This document shows, one piece after another, positions 25,831 to 36,945 of a stretch of DNA of 64,000 nt. The position numbers and the translations under genes are program-made. Each line of letters opens with the position of its first letter. The stretch's first letter is position 1. Under the pieces are notes generated by a model, which did not search any database, had not been told where the DNA came from, and was given only the letters and a program-made list of their open reading frames with translations. This DNA is from Solanum dulcamara. Its lineage: Eukaryota > Streptophyta > Magnoliopsida > Solanales > Solanaceae. The stretch lies in assembly GCF_947179165.1 (NCBI RefSeq), contig NC_077237.1, forward strand, positions 16,081,523 to 16,145,522, in the 5' to 3' direction.

Positions 25831-26600
25831 TTTTTACACTCATCCGTCCATATGAACTTTGCCTTCTTTTGGGCTAATATCGTCAAAGGAGATGAAATAG
25901 AAGAGAACCCTTCGAAGAACCTTTTATAATACCCAGCTAGACCCAAAAAGCTCCTAAAGTCCAAGAGAGACAATGGTCTAGGAAAATTCTGTACTGCCTC
26001 CATTCTTTTACGATCAACCTTGATCTCATCATTGGATACTATGTGACCAAGGAACGCTGCCTCTTTCAACTAAAACTCGCACTTACTAAACTTGGCAAAC
26101 AAATGTCTATCCCTCAAGGGTTGAAGTACAACTCTCAAATAATCCTTATGTTCTTCCTCACCCCGAGAGTAAATCAAGATATCGTCGATGAAGACCACTA
26201 CAATGTATCAAGGTAGGGCTTGAACACCCTATTCATTAGATCCATAAGAACCATCGGTGCATTACTCAACCCAAACGACATCACAAAAAACACAAAGTGA
26301 CCATAACTTGTTCGAAAGCCATCTTGGGAATGTCACACTCTCTCACCCTTAGTTGATGAAAGCCGAACAAAAGATCAATCTTTGAGAAATGAATTTTCCC
26401 TTACAATTTGTTAAATAAATCATCTATCCTAGGAATTGGATACTTGTTCTTAATAGTCACCTTGTTCAATTGACGATAGTATATGCACATGCCAAGAGAC
26501 CATACTTCTTTACCACAAATAACAAATGAGTACCCTATAGTAAAATACTTGGCCTTATGAATCCTTTTTCCAACAAGTTTTTTAATTATTCTTTTCACTC
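25827..26600 (-). pseudogene. Gypsy reverse transcriptase, broken
   Basis: Reading right to left: [20 protein letters not shown] (about 26470-26410) is the fingers region; [18 protein letters not shown] (about 26205-26150) is the catalytic palm with its two aspartates (FIDD); FLGHIVSNDEIKVDRKR and FLGLAGYYKRFFEGF (25827-26069) are the connection to RNase H. Stops and frame changes separate the pieces. RNase H is lost after about FIWTDECKN, at the deletion junction near 25830. Confidence 0.8.
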
Positions 26601-27200
26601 CTTTAATTCCATCGGTGCCATTCGGTAGGGAGGAATGGTGATAGATTGGGTATGGGGGAGAAAATAGATTCCAAAATCAACTTCCCTTTTGGGAGGGACA
26701 TTAGAAAGGTCATCGGGAAAGACATTGGGAAACTCATTAACCATGGGAACCGACTCAAGAGAAGGACTTTCAAAGTTGACATCCCTAACACTCACAGTAT
26801 GGTAGATGCAACCCTTAGAAATCAATTTTTGAGTCTTAAGACAAGAAATGAACCTGCCCTTTACTACCGAACCATGACCCTTCTATTAAAAAATAGGTTC
26901 GCTTGGAAATTGAAAATTGACTCTATGAGTTTTATAATTTATAGAAGTATATGATGCATGCAACCAATCTATCCCAAGAATAACATCAAAATCTACCATC
27001 TCAAGCACAATGAGATCACAAGAAACAACTTTGTGCAAGATAGACACGGGACAACCCTTATAGATTTTTCTAGCAACAACCGACTCACCCACAAGGGTAG
27101 ACACCCAATAGGGTTCCAATAACATTTAGGGTAACACATCAAATCTATTAGCAAGAAATGGAGTAAAAATGACAAATTGGCACCCAGATCTAACAATTCA
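26595..27200 (-). pseudogene. Gypsy protease and linker to reverse transcriptase, broken
   Basis: The minus frame 26886-27125 carries the second half of a retropepsin (VILGIDWLHASYTSINY). The active-site region is just upstream with DLGANLSF. The frame 26595-26825 encodes the linker to the polymerase with [16 protein letters not shown], a motif found between protease and reverse transcriptase in this group. Frames do not connect without shifts. Confidence 0.75.
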
Positions 27201-28380
27201 TATAGACCAAAATCAAAAACCTTTAAAATATCGATGACGACATCGGGTGCTTCCTCGACTTCTTGTCTCCTATACAAAACATAACATTGGTTGGTGCATT
27301 GGACACTCCATTGAGCTTGTCCACCATGAGCAACTTGGCCTTGAGGCTCACCACCACCACTTCTACAATCTCTAGCTTGGTGACCCAAATCACCATATTT
27401 GAAGCATGCATTGGAGTTGGCTAAACATTCCCCTTTGTGAGTCTTTCCATATTTATTGCAAGCGGGGAGAGCTTGAGCACCCATATTCTCCCTTGGAACC
27501 ATTGGACCAGTACCCTTGTCTTTGTTGAACCTTGGGGGAAGAGTATTAGTAGGACCTTTCCCCATAAATCTTTGCCCACTTTGGCCCTTTCAACCATCAC
27601 TATAACCGAACTTTTGGTGATTGAAACCTTCACCATCAACTCTAGCCTTCTTGAACCCCCTTGACCTCTCCCTCAACTTCTCTTACTCAATTTGTTACGC
27701 CAATTTCATGACTAGGGAGATGTCCATATATTTAACCAACATGGCCATCTAGCATTCCTTGGACACTAAACTAGAAACACCGGAGATGAATTTTCTCATC
27801 CTTTCCCTCAGATCGCAGATCATGAAAAGAGCATACTTAGAAAATTTAGTGCATATTCCTTCACACTCATGGCCCCTTGGAGAAGATTGATAAACTCTTG
27901 AATCTTTACCTCCCTTTACTCGAAAGGAAAGAAACGATCTAGGAAGGTTCCCCTGAACTCTTCCCACTCTAGGGTCCTATATATCCACCCTTCTCAACAA
28001 CCCATTGTTCATACCAAACCCTTGCTATACCATTGAGTTGATAGGCCAATAGTTCGACCCTTTTATTTGGATGTACTTCCATAATAGCCACAATCTGATA
28101 ACCTTCCTCAATGAACTCCATTGGGTCTTCATATACTTTGGAACCATCATATTAGGGTGGATTCATTCTCTTGAAGTCCCAAATTCTAGAAGTCGGGGTA
28201 GGCACTTAAGGCGGAGGAGGAGCAGCATCTTAGTTTGATACGGCTTGGGACAACAAGGTGATGATATTTTGGAACTCCCCATGTGTAACTTCTTCCTCAT
28301 GATATGGAGATTCGAGAACCAGAGGCTTGGTCCTCATCATCAATCCTTGCTCTAGGTGGAGGTATCTTTCTTGAAGGCAT
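27201..28380 (-). pseudogene. Gypsy gag with a damaged zinc knuckle
   Basis: The gag probably starts at the ATG complementary to 28378-28380 (MPSRK, then PPPRARIDDED). The middle is broken. The open frame 26993-27565 covers the nucleocapsid: ACFKYGDLGHQARDC is a CCHC zinc knuckle in which the second cysteine has become tyrosine. The gag core lies at 27749-27967 with stops. Its primer site and LTR follow to the right, giving the normal order for a minus-strand element. Confidence 0.75.
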
Positions 28381-28579
28381 TATCTAGAGAACACAAAATG
28401 TTTATTAGTTAGAGGAAGTCTTAGAAGAACTTTAGGGCATGACATGAATCATGAAAGAAAGGAAAACTTTTCTAAACGTCTTATAGTTTCCTATTTATAA
28501 TTGTGGTGCGCTTCACGACCATGAATAAGACCCTATTTGACGAAGTATGTTGGACTCTGAACACCATTCAAAACCTCTA

Positions 28580-28591
28580 GCTCTGATACTA
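28580..28591 (-). other. Primer-binding site, minus strand
   Basis: The minus strand reads TAGTATCAGAGC, one base from the initiator-tRNA consensus, 4 bases inside the LTR end at 28596. Confidence 0.8.
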
Positions 28592-28595
28592 AGTC

Positions 28596-30025
28596 TGTCA
28601 CAACCCAAGCCTAAGGCCTAGACATGACACGGCGAATGAGGAACTCAGACATACCTCACCCAAGCCTCTTAGCATTTATTTAGCCTTTCATCGGTAATGA
28701 CAATTAATAATAAGGGGAAGAAAAAGGGGAAAGCGAGACTAAGGGAGAAAATCATAGAATAAGAGTCATTATCAATCTTATATCATGATATATTTGTGTC
28801 CAAAACATACCTCTACTAATAGACTTGGCGGAGGCTAAGATATGAACCTAGCTCACCCTCAAAATATGTATCAAGAAAATCCATAATGAAAGTCTTAATA
28901 TTTTACATAACATACGTTAGAATTAAAAAAAAGATGGTGTTCCTGAAACATTGAACTCACCACAAGTAACCTTTAATCTAATCTGAGCTAGCCGTATGGG
29001 GGAGAATGAGGAGGAGCATCGGTCTCTACATGGTGATAACATTTATACAATAGATTATGCATTATTACTTTGAATGTACTAAGTATGTAGGCCTGCAACA
29101 TGATAGAAACGTTAAGACATTCATAAGGTAAAATACATAATTGAATGCATACATGAGTAATCAAGTAAATATCATTTAAAATATTAATTTGTGGGAAGAT
29201 GACTATAACTGACATTAAGACCATGTGAGCTATTACATGGAATCCAACATAATCCCCTATATTGGCTGGGGAGTCTACTTGCCTAGGGTAGAGCTCTGTC
29301 AACTTTACATTCATTCTTTAACTTTAACTTTAAGGGCTCTTGTGGACCCATTTGCCTAAGCCTACGAGGGCTTCTATGGAGGCACATAGTTAATGAGACA
29401 AAGGGTTGCTACTAGGATTTCCTTACTGAATCTCACCTCAATGCCCCATTCGGTGCTAATTAAAATCCAACAGAATAGTTTAATACTTCAAAGTAGTCAT
29501 AGCATATAGCTTGAGAATTCAAAATATCACTTTCAGTAGAATAGCTCATTAAAATCTTTGGTGATTCAAATATGCAATAATTATCCTTATTGCATAAATA
29601 ATTCATCGTTCATATCATTTCATCATTCTTCTATTTCATAAGACTCCCTTTTGATCATAGACATTGCTTTCATAAATATTTATTTGTATTCAAAAACTTT
29701 CAAGTTAAACTTTATTAAAAACATAGTAAACCTAGGTGGGTTCTATTCAATGCAATTTCCTAACATGCTTTTCAATAGAATCATGCATAAACATTATCAA
29801 TTGAGTCAATTCAAAACATACTTCAAATAACCCACTATTCATTTCAAAGATCCATAAAAGCTTGAGATAGAACATTACTTGAAATTCAACAATTCATGCA
29901 ATTGAGTAGTAATATAAGATTACTTAAACCCAATATCAATCATTTGAACCATAATCTAGCAATTTGAGAAGAATTTAACCTATTTTAAAATTCATAAACA
30001 CAAGAAAGAAAATTAGGGAAATCAT
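28596..30025 (-). repeat. Gypsy 5' LTR, reverse orientation
   Basis: It starts tgtcacaacccaag next to the primer site. It runs to about 30025, where the sequence changes abruptly into the gag of a second element; no proper LTR start (TG on the minus strand) is visible there, so it is truncated or was invaded. The frame at 28988-29314 is non-coding LTR sequence. Confidence 0.6.
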
Positions 30026-30409
30026 TGGTAGTACCAAACCCTTGCTACACCCTTAAGTTGATAAGACACTAGCTTGACCTTTTCATTTGGAGGTACTCCC
30101 ATAATAGCCACGATTCAATAAACTTCTCTAATGAACTCTATTGGGTCCTTATTTACTTTGGAACCATCATATTTAGGTGGATTCATCCTCATAAGTCTCG
30201 AATCCTAGAAGAGGGGTAAGCACTTGAGACAGAGGAGGTGCAGCATCTTGGTTTGCTTGGTTGTCTATGACTTGGGCCAACAAGATGATGATGTTTTGGA
30301 ACTCCTCATGTTTAACTCCTTCCTCATTATATGGAGCCTCGGGAACCGAAGGAGATTGGTCCTTATCATCAAACCTTGCTCTAGGTGATGGTACCCTTCT
30401 TAGAGGCAT
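30026..30409 (-). pseudogene. N-terminal gag fragment of a second, related gypsy element
   Basis: The ATG complementary to 30407-30409 gives MPLRRVPSPRARFDDKDQ, close to the start of the gag at 28380. Nucleotide similarity to 28010-28390 is plain over the whole fragment. It stops where the neighbouring LTR begins, so only the first 130 codons or so are present. Confidence 0.7.
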
Positions 30410-30608
30410 ATCTTGAGAGCACAAAATGATACGTTAGATAGAGGAAGTCTCAAAATAACTCTAGGGCATGACATGAATCATGAAAGAAAGGAAAACTTTC
30501 CTAAAGGTCTTATAGTATCATATTCATAATTGTGGAGTGCTTCACAACCATGAACAAAACCCAATTCGACACAGTATGTTTGACTCCGAGTACCATTCAA
30601 AACCTCGG

Positions 30609-30620
30609 GCTCTGATATCA
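30609..30620 (-). other. Primer-binding site of the second element
   Basis: The minus strand reads TGATATCAGAGC, one base from the TGGTATCAGAGC consensus, 4 bases from the LTR end at 30625. Confidence 0.75.
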
Positions 30621-30624
30621 AGTT

Positions 30625-31328
30625 TGTCACGACTCAAGCATAAGGCCTAGACTTGACACATCGAATGAGGAACCTGAAGGTACCTCACCCAAGCCTCTAA
30701 GCATTCATTTAGCCTTTCATCGGTAATGACAATCAATAATAAGTGAAAGAAAAAGGGGAAAAGTGGGACTAAGGGATAACATCATAGAATAAGAGTCATT
30801 ATCAATCTTAGATCATCATACATTTGTTGGAGATGATTTGAGAATGAGGGAGGTTGATATCTAGGGTTTTAGGTAGTAAAAGGAGTGGAACATAGCCCCC
30901 AAAATCGTCCAAGTTTGGCTATCTACGTTCAGGGAATTGTCCAAGATTCCCTCAATTAAAACTGAATATTTTTACTAAAATTTGAACTGTTTGGGATCAA
31001 GTCCGCGACGCGGAGATATTCCATTTCAGTTTATTTTCTTCCAAAATAGGTAAATCAATTTCGTGGCACACAGTAACACCACTTACACATAAAATGCATG
31101 CCTCAAATGCATTTTATGTATATTTTCCTGTGTGAGGTCAAATTTGGCCAAGGAAAAATCTGTACATTGAGGGAGTAGAGTTGCGATGCGCCAGGGTTGC
31201 GGACCCTTCTGTTTTGCGAAATTCTTGAAAATTTTATGTCATGGAGAACGAGTTCGGAAAATCATCCAAGGTCTATATTTTATCTTATTATAACACATTC
31301 CAACCTTAAAAAAATGCGAGACCTTACA
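30625..31328 (-). repeat. Gypsy 5' LTR of the second element, internally deleted
   Basis: It begins tgtcacgactcaag and ends gcgagaccttaca, giving a TGTAAGGTCTC start on the minus strand. The first 200 bp follow the LTR at 28596, but near 30835 it jumps to the start-side part of the LTR, so about 1.2 kb is missing. The start-side part carries gcgacgcgga and gcgatgcgcc short GC-rich motifs. Confidence 0.65.
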
Positions 31329-32100
31329 ATAATTTTATGATACTATATATAATAATCACTTACAGTCTTAGATAACAATCATAATGAATTACACAGTCAT
31401 TGGATGATCAACTAAAGGTATTATCCTGAATTGATCAATTTGATGGAAATTATTATATTTAACCTTAAATTAGTAATAAACAGTATTATAATACTATATT
31501 TAATAATTAATTATTGTCTTAGATTATAATCATATTGAAATATATAGTAATTATATGTGTAAAGTTATACTTATGTTGCAACAGATGTCAATTCTATTGG
31601 AAATTATCAATCAGAAGTGTGAATTTGTTCCAATAGAATTGTTATCTATTAGATTGATGAATAGCCCAATTTGATGGAAAATGTTACATTAAGTCTTATT
31701 TAGTGATAAACAAGGTTATGATACTATATATAATAACTAATTACAGTATTAGATCACAATCATAATGAATTACATAGTAATTATATTATCAACTAATTGT
31801 ATTATCCTGAATGGATTGATGAATTGTTCGATTTGATATAAATTATTATATTTAACTTTAATTTATATTGCAACATATGTCAAATATATTGGAAATTATC
31901 ATAAATAAGTGTGCATCTATTCCAACAGAATTGTCATCTGTTGGAACAATTATGAAATATGTTGCAACATATGTCATCTGTTGGATTTTAATAACTAATG
32001 AAATTACTTATGCATATAGTTTATAGCCAAAAACATTTACACAATCAAAAGATAAATTACAGGTGATTCTAATACTTAGGCAAAATACTAGCGATATAAG
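31329..32100. repeat. AT-rich, diverged repeated blocks with TTGCAACA motifs
   Basis: Three related blocks can be aligned by eye: 31340-31480, 31481-31690 and 31691-31985. They share atgatactatatataataa, attatcctgaat and tggaaattatca segments. Blocks two and three include tgttgcaacagatg or tgttgcaacatatg, the core of the minisatellite at 38871-39228. I see no gene here. Confidence 0.55.
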
Positions 32101-32109
32101 CAGTTTATA

Positions 32110-32267
32110 CATCACAACTACAAGCATGACAATGAAAATCGACATGTTTGTCGTCACTTAAGGACAACCATTCCTATGAACACGATGTTGATTTTGAATA
32201 GTGCAACATGGGTCTTTCTCCCAAAACTAAAGGATTTTTCACCCAAATAACAGTCAAGATTTCTTCT
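32110..32267 (-). pseudogene. F-box-type pseudogene, C-terminal part
   Basis: The minus strand reads IWVKNPLVLGERPM, a stop, EWLSLSDDKHVDFHCHACSC. This order (W-K-NP-ER-P, then a W-P/L-acidic stretch, then C-x2-C) is the C-terminal pattern of the plant F-box family typified by Arabidopsis At1g67623 and At2g35280. It continues in frame from the part at 35271-35610 if the solo LTR between them and one copy of CTTCT are left out. At least one in-frame stop shows it is dead. Family identity is from remembered features of that family, not from a search. Confidence 0.6.
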
Positions 32268-35200
32268 TGTAATGACCTTGAGGGTCATTTTTAGAAATTG
32301 ATGTGAAATTATCACTTTACCCCTATCATAAGTGCACCCGAGTGTTATTTCTTCAGTTTGTGTGGTTGAATGTGTTAAATTCTTAATAGATGGTGAATTG
32401 GGCAAATTCTTCAGTTTTATAAAGTTAAGAGGTGAAAAAGTAGTTTTCGGTACCAATCAGAGCTATGGGTCTCAGAACAGGATTTCATCAGTTTCATCGG
32501 CTCAAGAATATAGAATTTGGTCTAGGAGAGTCATTGAAAACAAATTTGGGGTTTATATCTGAATTTGAGGTCTCAAGTTGGAAAGAGTTTTAAATGAGTT
32601 AAGTTTGACTTTGGCCAACAAATTGAGTTCGCAAACTCAGATTGGATGTCCGATTATTCCAATGGTTTCAAGGGGTGATTCTAATGCTAGAAATGGCATT
32701 ATTGTAATTTTAGAGGTTTCGAGGGCATTTTACAAATTTCAAGTGCCGAAACTAGTTTAGTTGTGACTTATCTGATTTCGGATCAAGAAGACCTCGAATT
32801 CAAAATCTAATGGTTTCATTGAGTTTGGAACATCGAATTTAGTAGGAGTGCATATAAGGTTTGTGTCCACAGGATTTCAAACAAATCTCAATGGTCCGAT
32901 CGGAGAATTTGAGTTGAGTTCCTACTGGTTTGTGGTGCAGGTGACTTAACGTATCGCGATTGCGACCCTAGGTCACGCGATTGAGATGTGTTGGGGTTAG
33001 TGTGCTTCGCGATCATAATGATGAGCTCCGCGATAGCAATGAGTTATTGTGCCCAGTACTCTTCGCTACTGCAAGGTTTAGTGACTCGTGATCGCAAAGG
33101 GTTATTTGATGCTAGAAAAGTGTTTAATCGGGAAAAACCCCATTTTTACCATTTTTGAGTTTCTTGAGCTTTTTGGGGCAATTTTGGAGAGAATCCTTTG
33201 AGGAATTTTGTGGGGTAAGTATTATTTCACTAAAAATTTTCATATTTTATTATTTATATCATGATTTAAACTCATAATTTTAAGTTTTAAACCCCAAAAC
33301 TCCTTGTTTCTTCCCTAATTCGAATTTAAGAAAAATTATAATTTCTAACTCATTTTGGGCTTTATTTTTATGAGTTTTTCAATCATGAGTTTCTTATTAC
33401 TAGTAGAATGTGATTTTGTAATAAAATCTCAGATTTGACCCTTTTCGAAATTAATCAATTTTTGGACTGTTTTACCCCTGATTTTAAACCTATCAATATA
33501 GGTGTTATTGGACTCCTTATGATGCATATGTTTCTTTCTTGATAGTGTATTATCATTTAGGACATTGAATTCGGAGGTCGTTCATCCAGTAGAGTGTTCG
33601 AGTGAGGTTTCGGCAATTGAGGTAGGTTTGGCTATACTTCTTGGAGCTAAGTTGGGGTAATTAGTCAAATTCTATGTTCAAAACTTTGGGATGGGGTCGT
33701 AGTGTAGTTTGGGACTGATAATTAATATTGTGATTCTCGTATGGGGGCTTAAATGTGTTGTGTAGCTTTTGGGGGGGCCTTATGTGATATTCTATCTGTA
33801 ATTGCGACTATGTAACCTATGACTTAACTGAGTAGAGATGTAAAGAGGTTATTTAATTTATAATGCCCTCCTGAGGGGTTGAGTTGAGGGTTTTGAGCAT
33901 GCTTGAGTATTGAGATATTATTGAGAAGGGTTAAACACTTAGAGCCTATTTTGATGTACTTATTTTAAGTAACTTATAAGTTGAAAACTACTTATAAGTT
34001 TAAAAAAAGTAGGTATAGCCCAACTTATTTTTTTGACTTATAAGTTGTTTTCAACTTTTAAACTACTTAAAATAAGTCTATCCAAATAAACTCAATTATT
34101 TATTGATGTTTATTTTAAGCACAAAATGACTTTAAGTTGGTCAGTTAAATACTCAAAAAAGCTGAAAACAGCTTATAAGTAATTTATGAGCCAATCCAAA
34201 CTGGCTCTTAATTTGATGTATATCCTTCCTATTACTGTCTATTGAGGGTAAATATCATGCTTAGGTTAAGTTTTGAGAACTTTTAACCTTGTACTATTTG
34301 TTGGGTTGAATATTCCTCCATGCCTTATATATTGTGATTGCATTTATCCTCATTCATGCTATCATTGATCATTGAGAAGTTGAGAAGTGTGGAAATCCTA
34401 TTGAGAAAAAAATGTGACATCTTTTGTATCCTTCGCCACGAGATAGGTGGCAAGAGAATGAGACATTAGTATCATGAGTCCTTGTTCACGAGCTAGTTGG
34501 CGAGGTAGTTGATACATTGAGATTGTGATGAGGTATATGGTCTGCAAGACCCCCATAGGTCCTGCTTGGTAGCACAGCTTGGCAGGTGTACACGACAGGT
34601 TGTGCGATAGCCTTGATCCCACCGTACCATCATATCATTGCACCATTATAATGTATTGCATTGCATTGATACCTATGATATTTGTTCTATCTGTTAATTA
34701 TGAAATTGAATTGTATTTATGTGTTTACTTTATTCACACAGTTCTATATAAACTGGTGGCAGCGTAGTCGTAGTGGGACTTTTCTGCATGCAGATGAAAG
34801 CATTCCTTAGTTTATTTCATAGATTTTGATTAATTTCTTATACTCAGTCGGTTAAACCTACTGAATACATGTGGATTGTACTCACCCCTACTTCTGTGTC
34901 CCTTTTTTATGCAAGTCCTAGTCAGGATATTCCGCGTGGCAGTTGATCTTCTTCTCTCACAGATATTTCATCATTCAGATTAGTGGTGAGGTCTTGGAAT
35001 TTATACTGCCATTATTTCTAGCTTTTATTTTCAGTCTTTCTTATTATTTGAAGACTTATGATGTATATCATATTCGATCATTTTATTAGATATTCTTTAC
35101 ACTTATGACACCAGGTTTTGAGAATAATCTTAATTGTTGTTGTTCTTTTATTGTATTTAATTGTAGCCTGACTTTCCTTGGGAGTCTTGTATGGGTTTAC

Positions 35201-35270
35201 TTTTTGGCTTATACATCAGGATAGGATTTGGGAGGTGTGCCATCATGACATCGATTTTTGGATCGTGACA
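32268..35270 (+). repeat. Solo gypsy-type LTR, 3,003 bp, with target duplication CTTCT
   Basis: It starts TGTAATGACC and ends GGATCGTGACA, flanked by cttct at 32263-32267 and 35271-35275. It has no interior. It sits within an F-box-type gene remnant whose reading continues on both sides. It contains cgcgattgcgaccc and ctgcaaggttt-type motifs (32950-33090), a MITE at 33942-34207, and no coding capacity; frames at 32332-32760 and 34398-34767 are shadows. Confidence 0.9.
33942..34207. mobile_element. MITE, 266 bp, with TTA target duplication (PIF/Harbinger-like)
   Basis: The left end GAGCCTATTTTGATGTACTTA and the reverse complement of the right end, GAGCCAGTTTGGATTGGCTC, are imperfect inverted repeats. 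TTA flanks both sides (33939-33941, 34208-34210), the 3-bp duplication usual for PIF/Harbinger MITEs. The interior is made of cttataagt and its complement, so it can fold on itself. It has no coding capacity and is nested in the solo LTR. Confidence 0.7.
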
Positions 35271-35610
35271 CTTCTAAACTCTTTCGTCATTCCCTAAATT
35301 TTCCAAATGGCTCTATTTCTTTCATGTTGCAAATCAACATTACCCCTTCTCTCCTGAACCCACCACATAAGAAGACTAAAATTATGTCAAACACTTATAA
35401 TGCAAATTATGTCAAACACATATAATGCCTCAATGTGGCCTCCATTTGTTGCTAGCTTCAGCAATTTCACTGCATGTTCTAGCCTATTATTTTTTAAAAA
35501 GTCCATCTGAGAAAACAATACATTTACATATACATTAGTATCAATTAGGTGGAATATACTAATAATTCCTTCAAATTTATCAGTAAAATAGAAATTTTAT
35601 TTGAAATTCA
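35271..35610 (-). pseudogene. F-box-type pseudogene, middle part with SEL1-like repeat region
   Basis: The minus strand reads MDFLKNNRLEHAVKLLKLAT, then NGGHIEALYVF, and after a duplicated 25-bp block DIILVFLCGGF and KEIEPFGKFRE followed by a stop. The A-x-GH-EA-Y pattern is the repeat-like middle domain of the At1g67623/At2g35280 F-box family. The 25-bp block at 35380-35404 is repeated at 35405-35429 with one change, which shifts the frame. A TAA near 35596 and a TGA after KFRE break it further. It is flanked by solo LTRs on both sides. Confidence 0.65.
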
Positions 35611-35615
35611 AATTC

Positions 35616-36616
35616 TACACATCAAGAGGAGTTCACAGTTGAAAACCTCATTGAAATCGAGTAAGAAACGTATTCGAAATCATGGAATTACCAATTTTTC
35701 AACTTAAGGGAGAAACCCCAAAACCCACATTGAAATCTTGAATTTTAAAATGTTTTGAAAGATGAAATTGATAGGAAATTATTTAGAAATGAGGAAGGGA
35801 CTTACTCCAATGAATTTCTTCAAAACAATGCTTCTGCCCAAGCTCCAATTACATAACAATGGTGGAAATGAAAAAAATTAGTCGATTCCCTAACTAGACA
35901 CTGTTCAAGCCTAAATAATCCATCGCGATCACAGAAGACATGGAAGAAGGTCATCATGAATGTGGCCTTGCAGTCGCGATCGTGAAGTACACGAGGCAAA
36001 TCCATTGTGAACGAGTGCCCCCATGGCCGCGAACGTGAAGCACACTAAAGATGACTCTTTCCAAATGCAGGACCCATAGTCGCGATCACGAAGAGTAAGG
36101 ATGACTGCACCAGAAATCAGATTTGGCATAATTTCAAAGTCTCTGATTACACCCTCGAAATTTGTTCGGAATTCGATAAAAATAAACTGGATATGCCACC
36201 ACACTTAATTCGACATTCTAAACTCAATGGAATCGTTGCATTTTCGAAAATAATTGTGACGAAATACCCCCTGAACCTCAGTTAGACCTAAAACTCAACT
36301 TTTAGCCTAAAATCTCAATTCTTAAAACAAGGTCTTGAGGTTCTAACTCAACATTCTACTAGATCAAACTCGACATTTTGGATGCAATAGAACTGACGAA
36401 ATTCTCATCCGACGCTTAGATCTCGATATGTTGATCAAAGTCAACCATCTCATAGAAATTCACTCCAAGGCTAAAATTCACCAAAATTCCATCCGATCGT
36501 ATCAGGAGCCACACCAACCATTCCCACAACACAAATAAAGCATGAAAACACTAAGGGCTTGTGCAAAATAATTATTTCACATGAAAAAGTAATTTTTCAA
36601 GAATTGGGACATTACA
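35616..36616 (-). repeat. Solo LTR, 1,001 bp, reverse orientation, target duplication AATTC
   Basis: On the minus strand it starts TGTAATGTCCCAATTC (36616) and ends GATGTGTA (35616; the final CA has become TA). aattc flanks both ends (35611-35615, 36617-36621). It shares cgcgatcg-type motifs (35920-36090) with the solo LTR at 32268. The F-box reading frame continues from one flank to the other with one copy of AATTC. Frames at 35820-36204 lie in the LTR and are not genes. Confidence 0.75.
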
Positions 36617-36750
36617 AATTCTCTAGCTTCGAAACTTTATTTATCTTTTCTTCCTTATGCACTTGCCGTGAAGGTTCAATTGGAAAGTCTACCAGCGACA
36701 GCTTCTGATATACGTACGGCTCATTTGCGACTTCATTAAAGACCTTAAAA
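36617..36750 (-). pseudogene. F-box-type pseudogene, exon 2 start
   Basis: After a plausible acceptor (TTTTTTTTAG at 36751) the minus strand reads FKVFNEVANEPYVYQKLSL, then SRQVHKEEKINKVSKLENL. EPYVY-K-LSL follows the F-box directly in the At1g67623 family. The frame is open up to the solo LTR at 36616. The splice phase (2) joins it to exon 1 with a serine codon. Confidence 0.65.
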
Positions 36751-36830
36751 CTAAAAAAAATTAATCCGTTAGAAAATAAAATTTAAATTTGTTCATTTTA
36801 AATAAGAGATTTAAAAATATATCTGCATAC

Positions 36831-36945
36831 CTTAGTTTGAGATTGATTAAATTATTGAAGAAAACAAAAGTAGCCCTTGCAACAATTTTAGTAAGTACCT
36901 CCTTAGAAGGGCTACAACTCTTGCAACTTTGTTATTATTTCATCT
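36831..36945 (-). pseudogene. F-box-type pseudogene, exon 1 with the F-box
   Basis: The minus strand reads SPSKEVLTKIVARATFVF, then NNLINLKL, and ends AAACTAAG at a GTATGC donor (36829-36830). LP-x-EVL-x-I-x-ARV-A and the N-L-x-L-K pattern fit an F-box, which binds SKP1 in SCF ubiquitin ligases. The nearest upstream ATG (complement of 36941-36943) is followed by two stops, so no start is usable. The intron is 36751-36830 (80 bp). Confidence 0.6.

Noticed and set aside
32154..32456. 100-codon minus-strand frame crossing the solo LTR boundary
   Set aside because: It runs through the LTR end at 32268; the gene-related reading is in another frame and stops at the target duplication.
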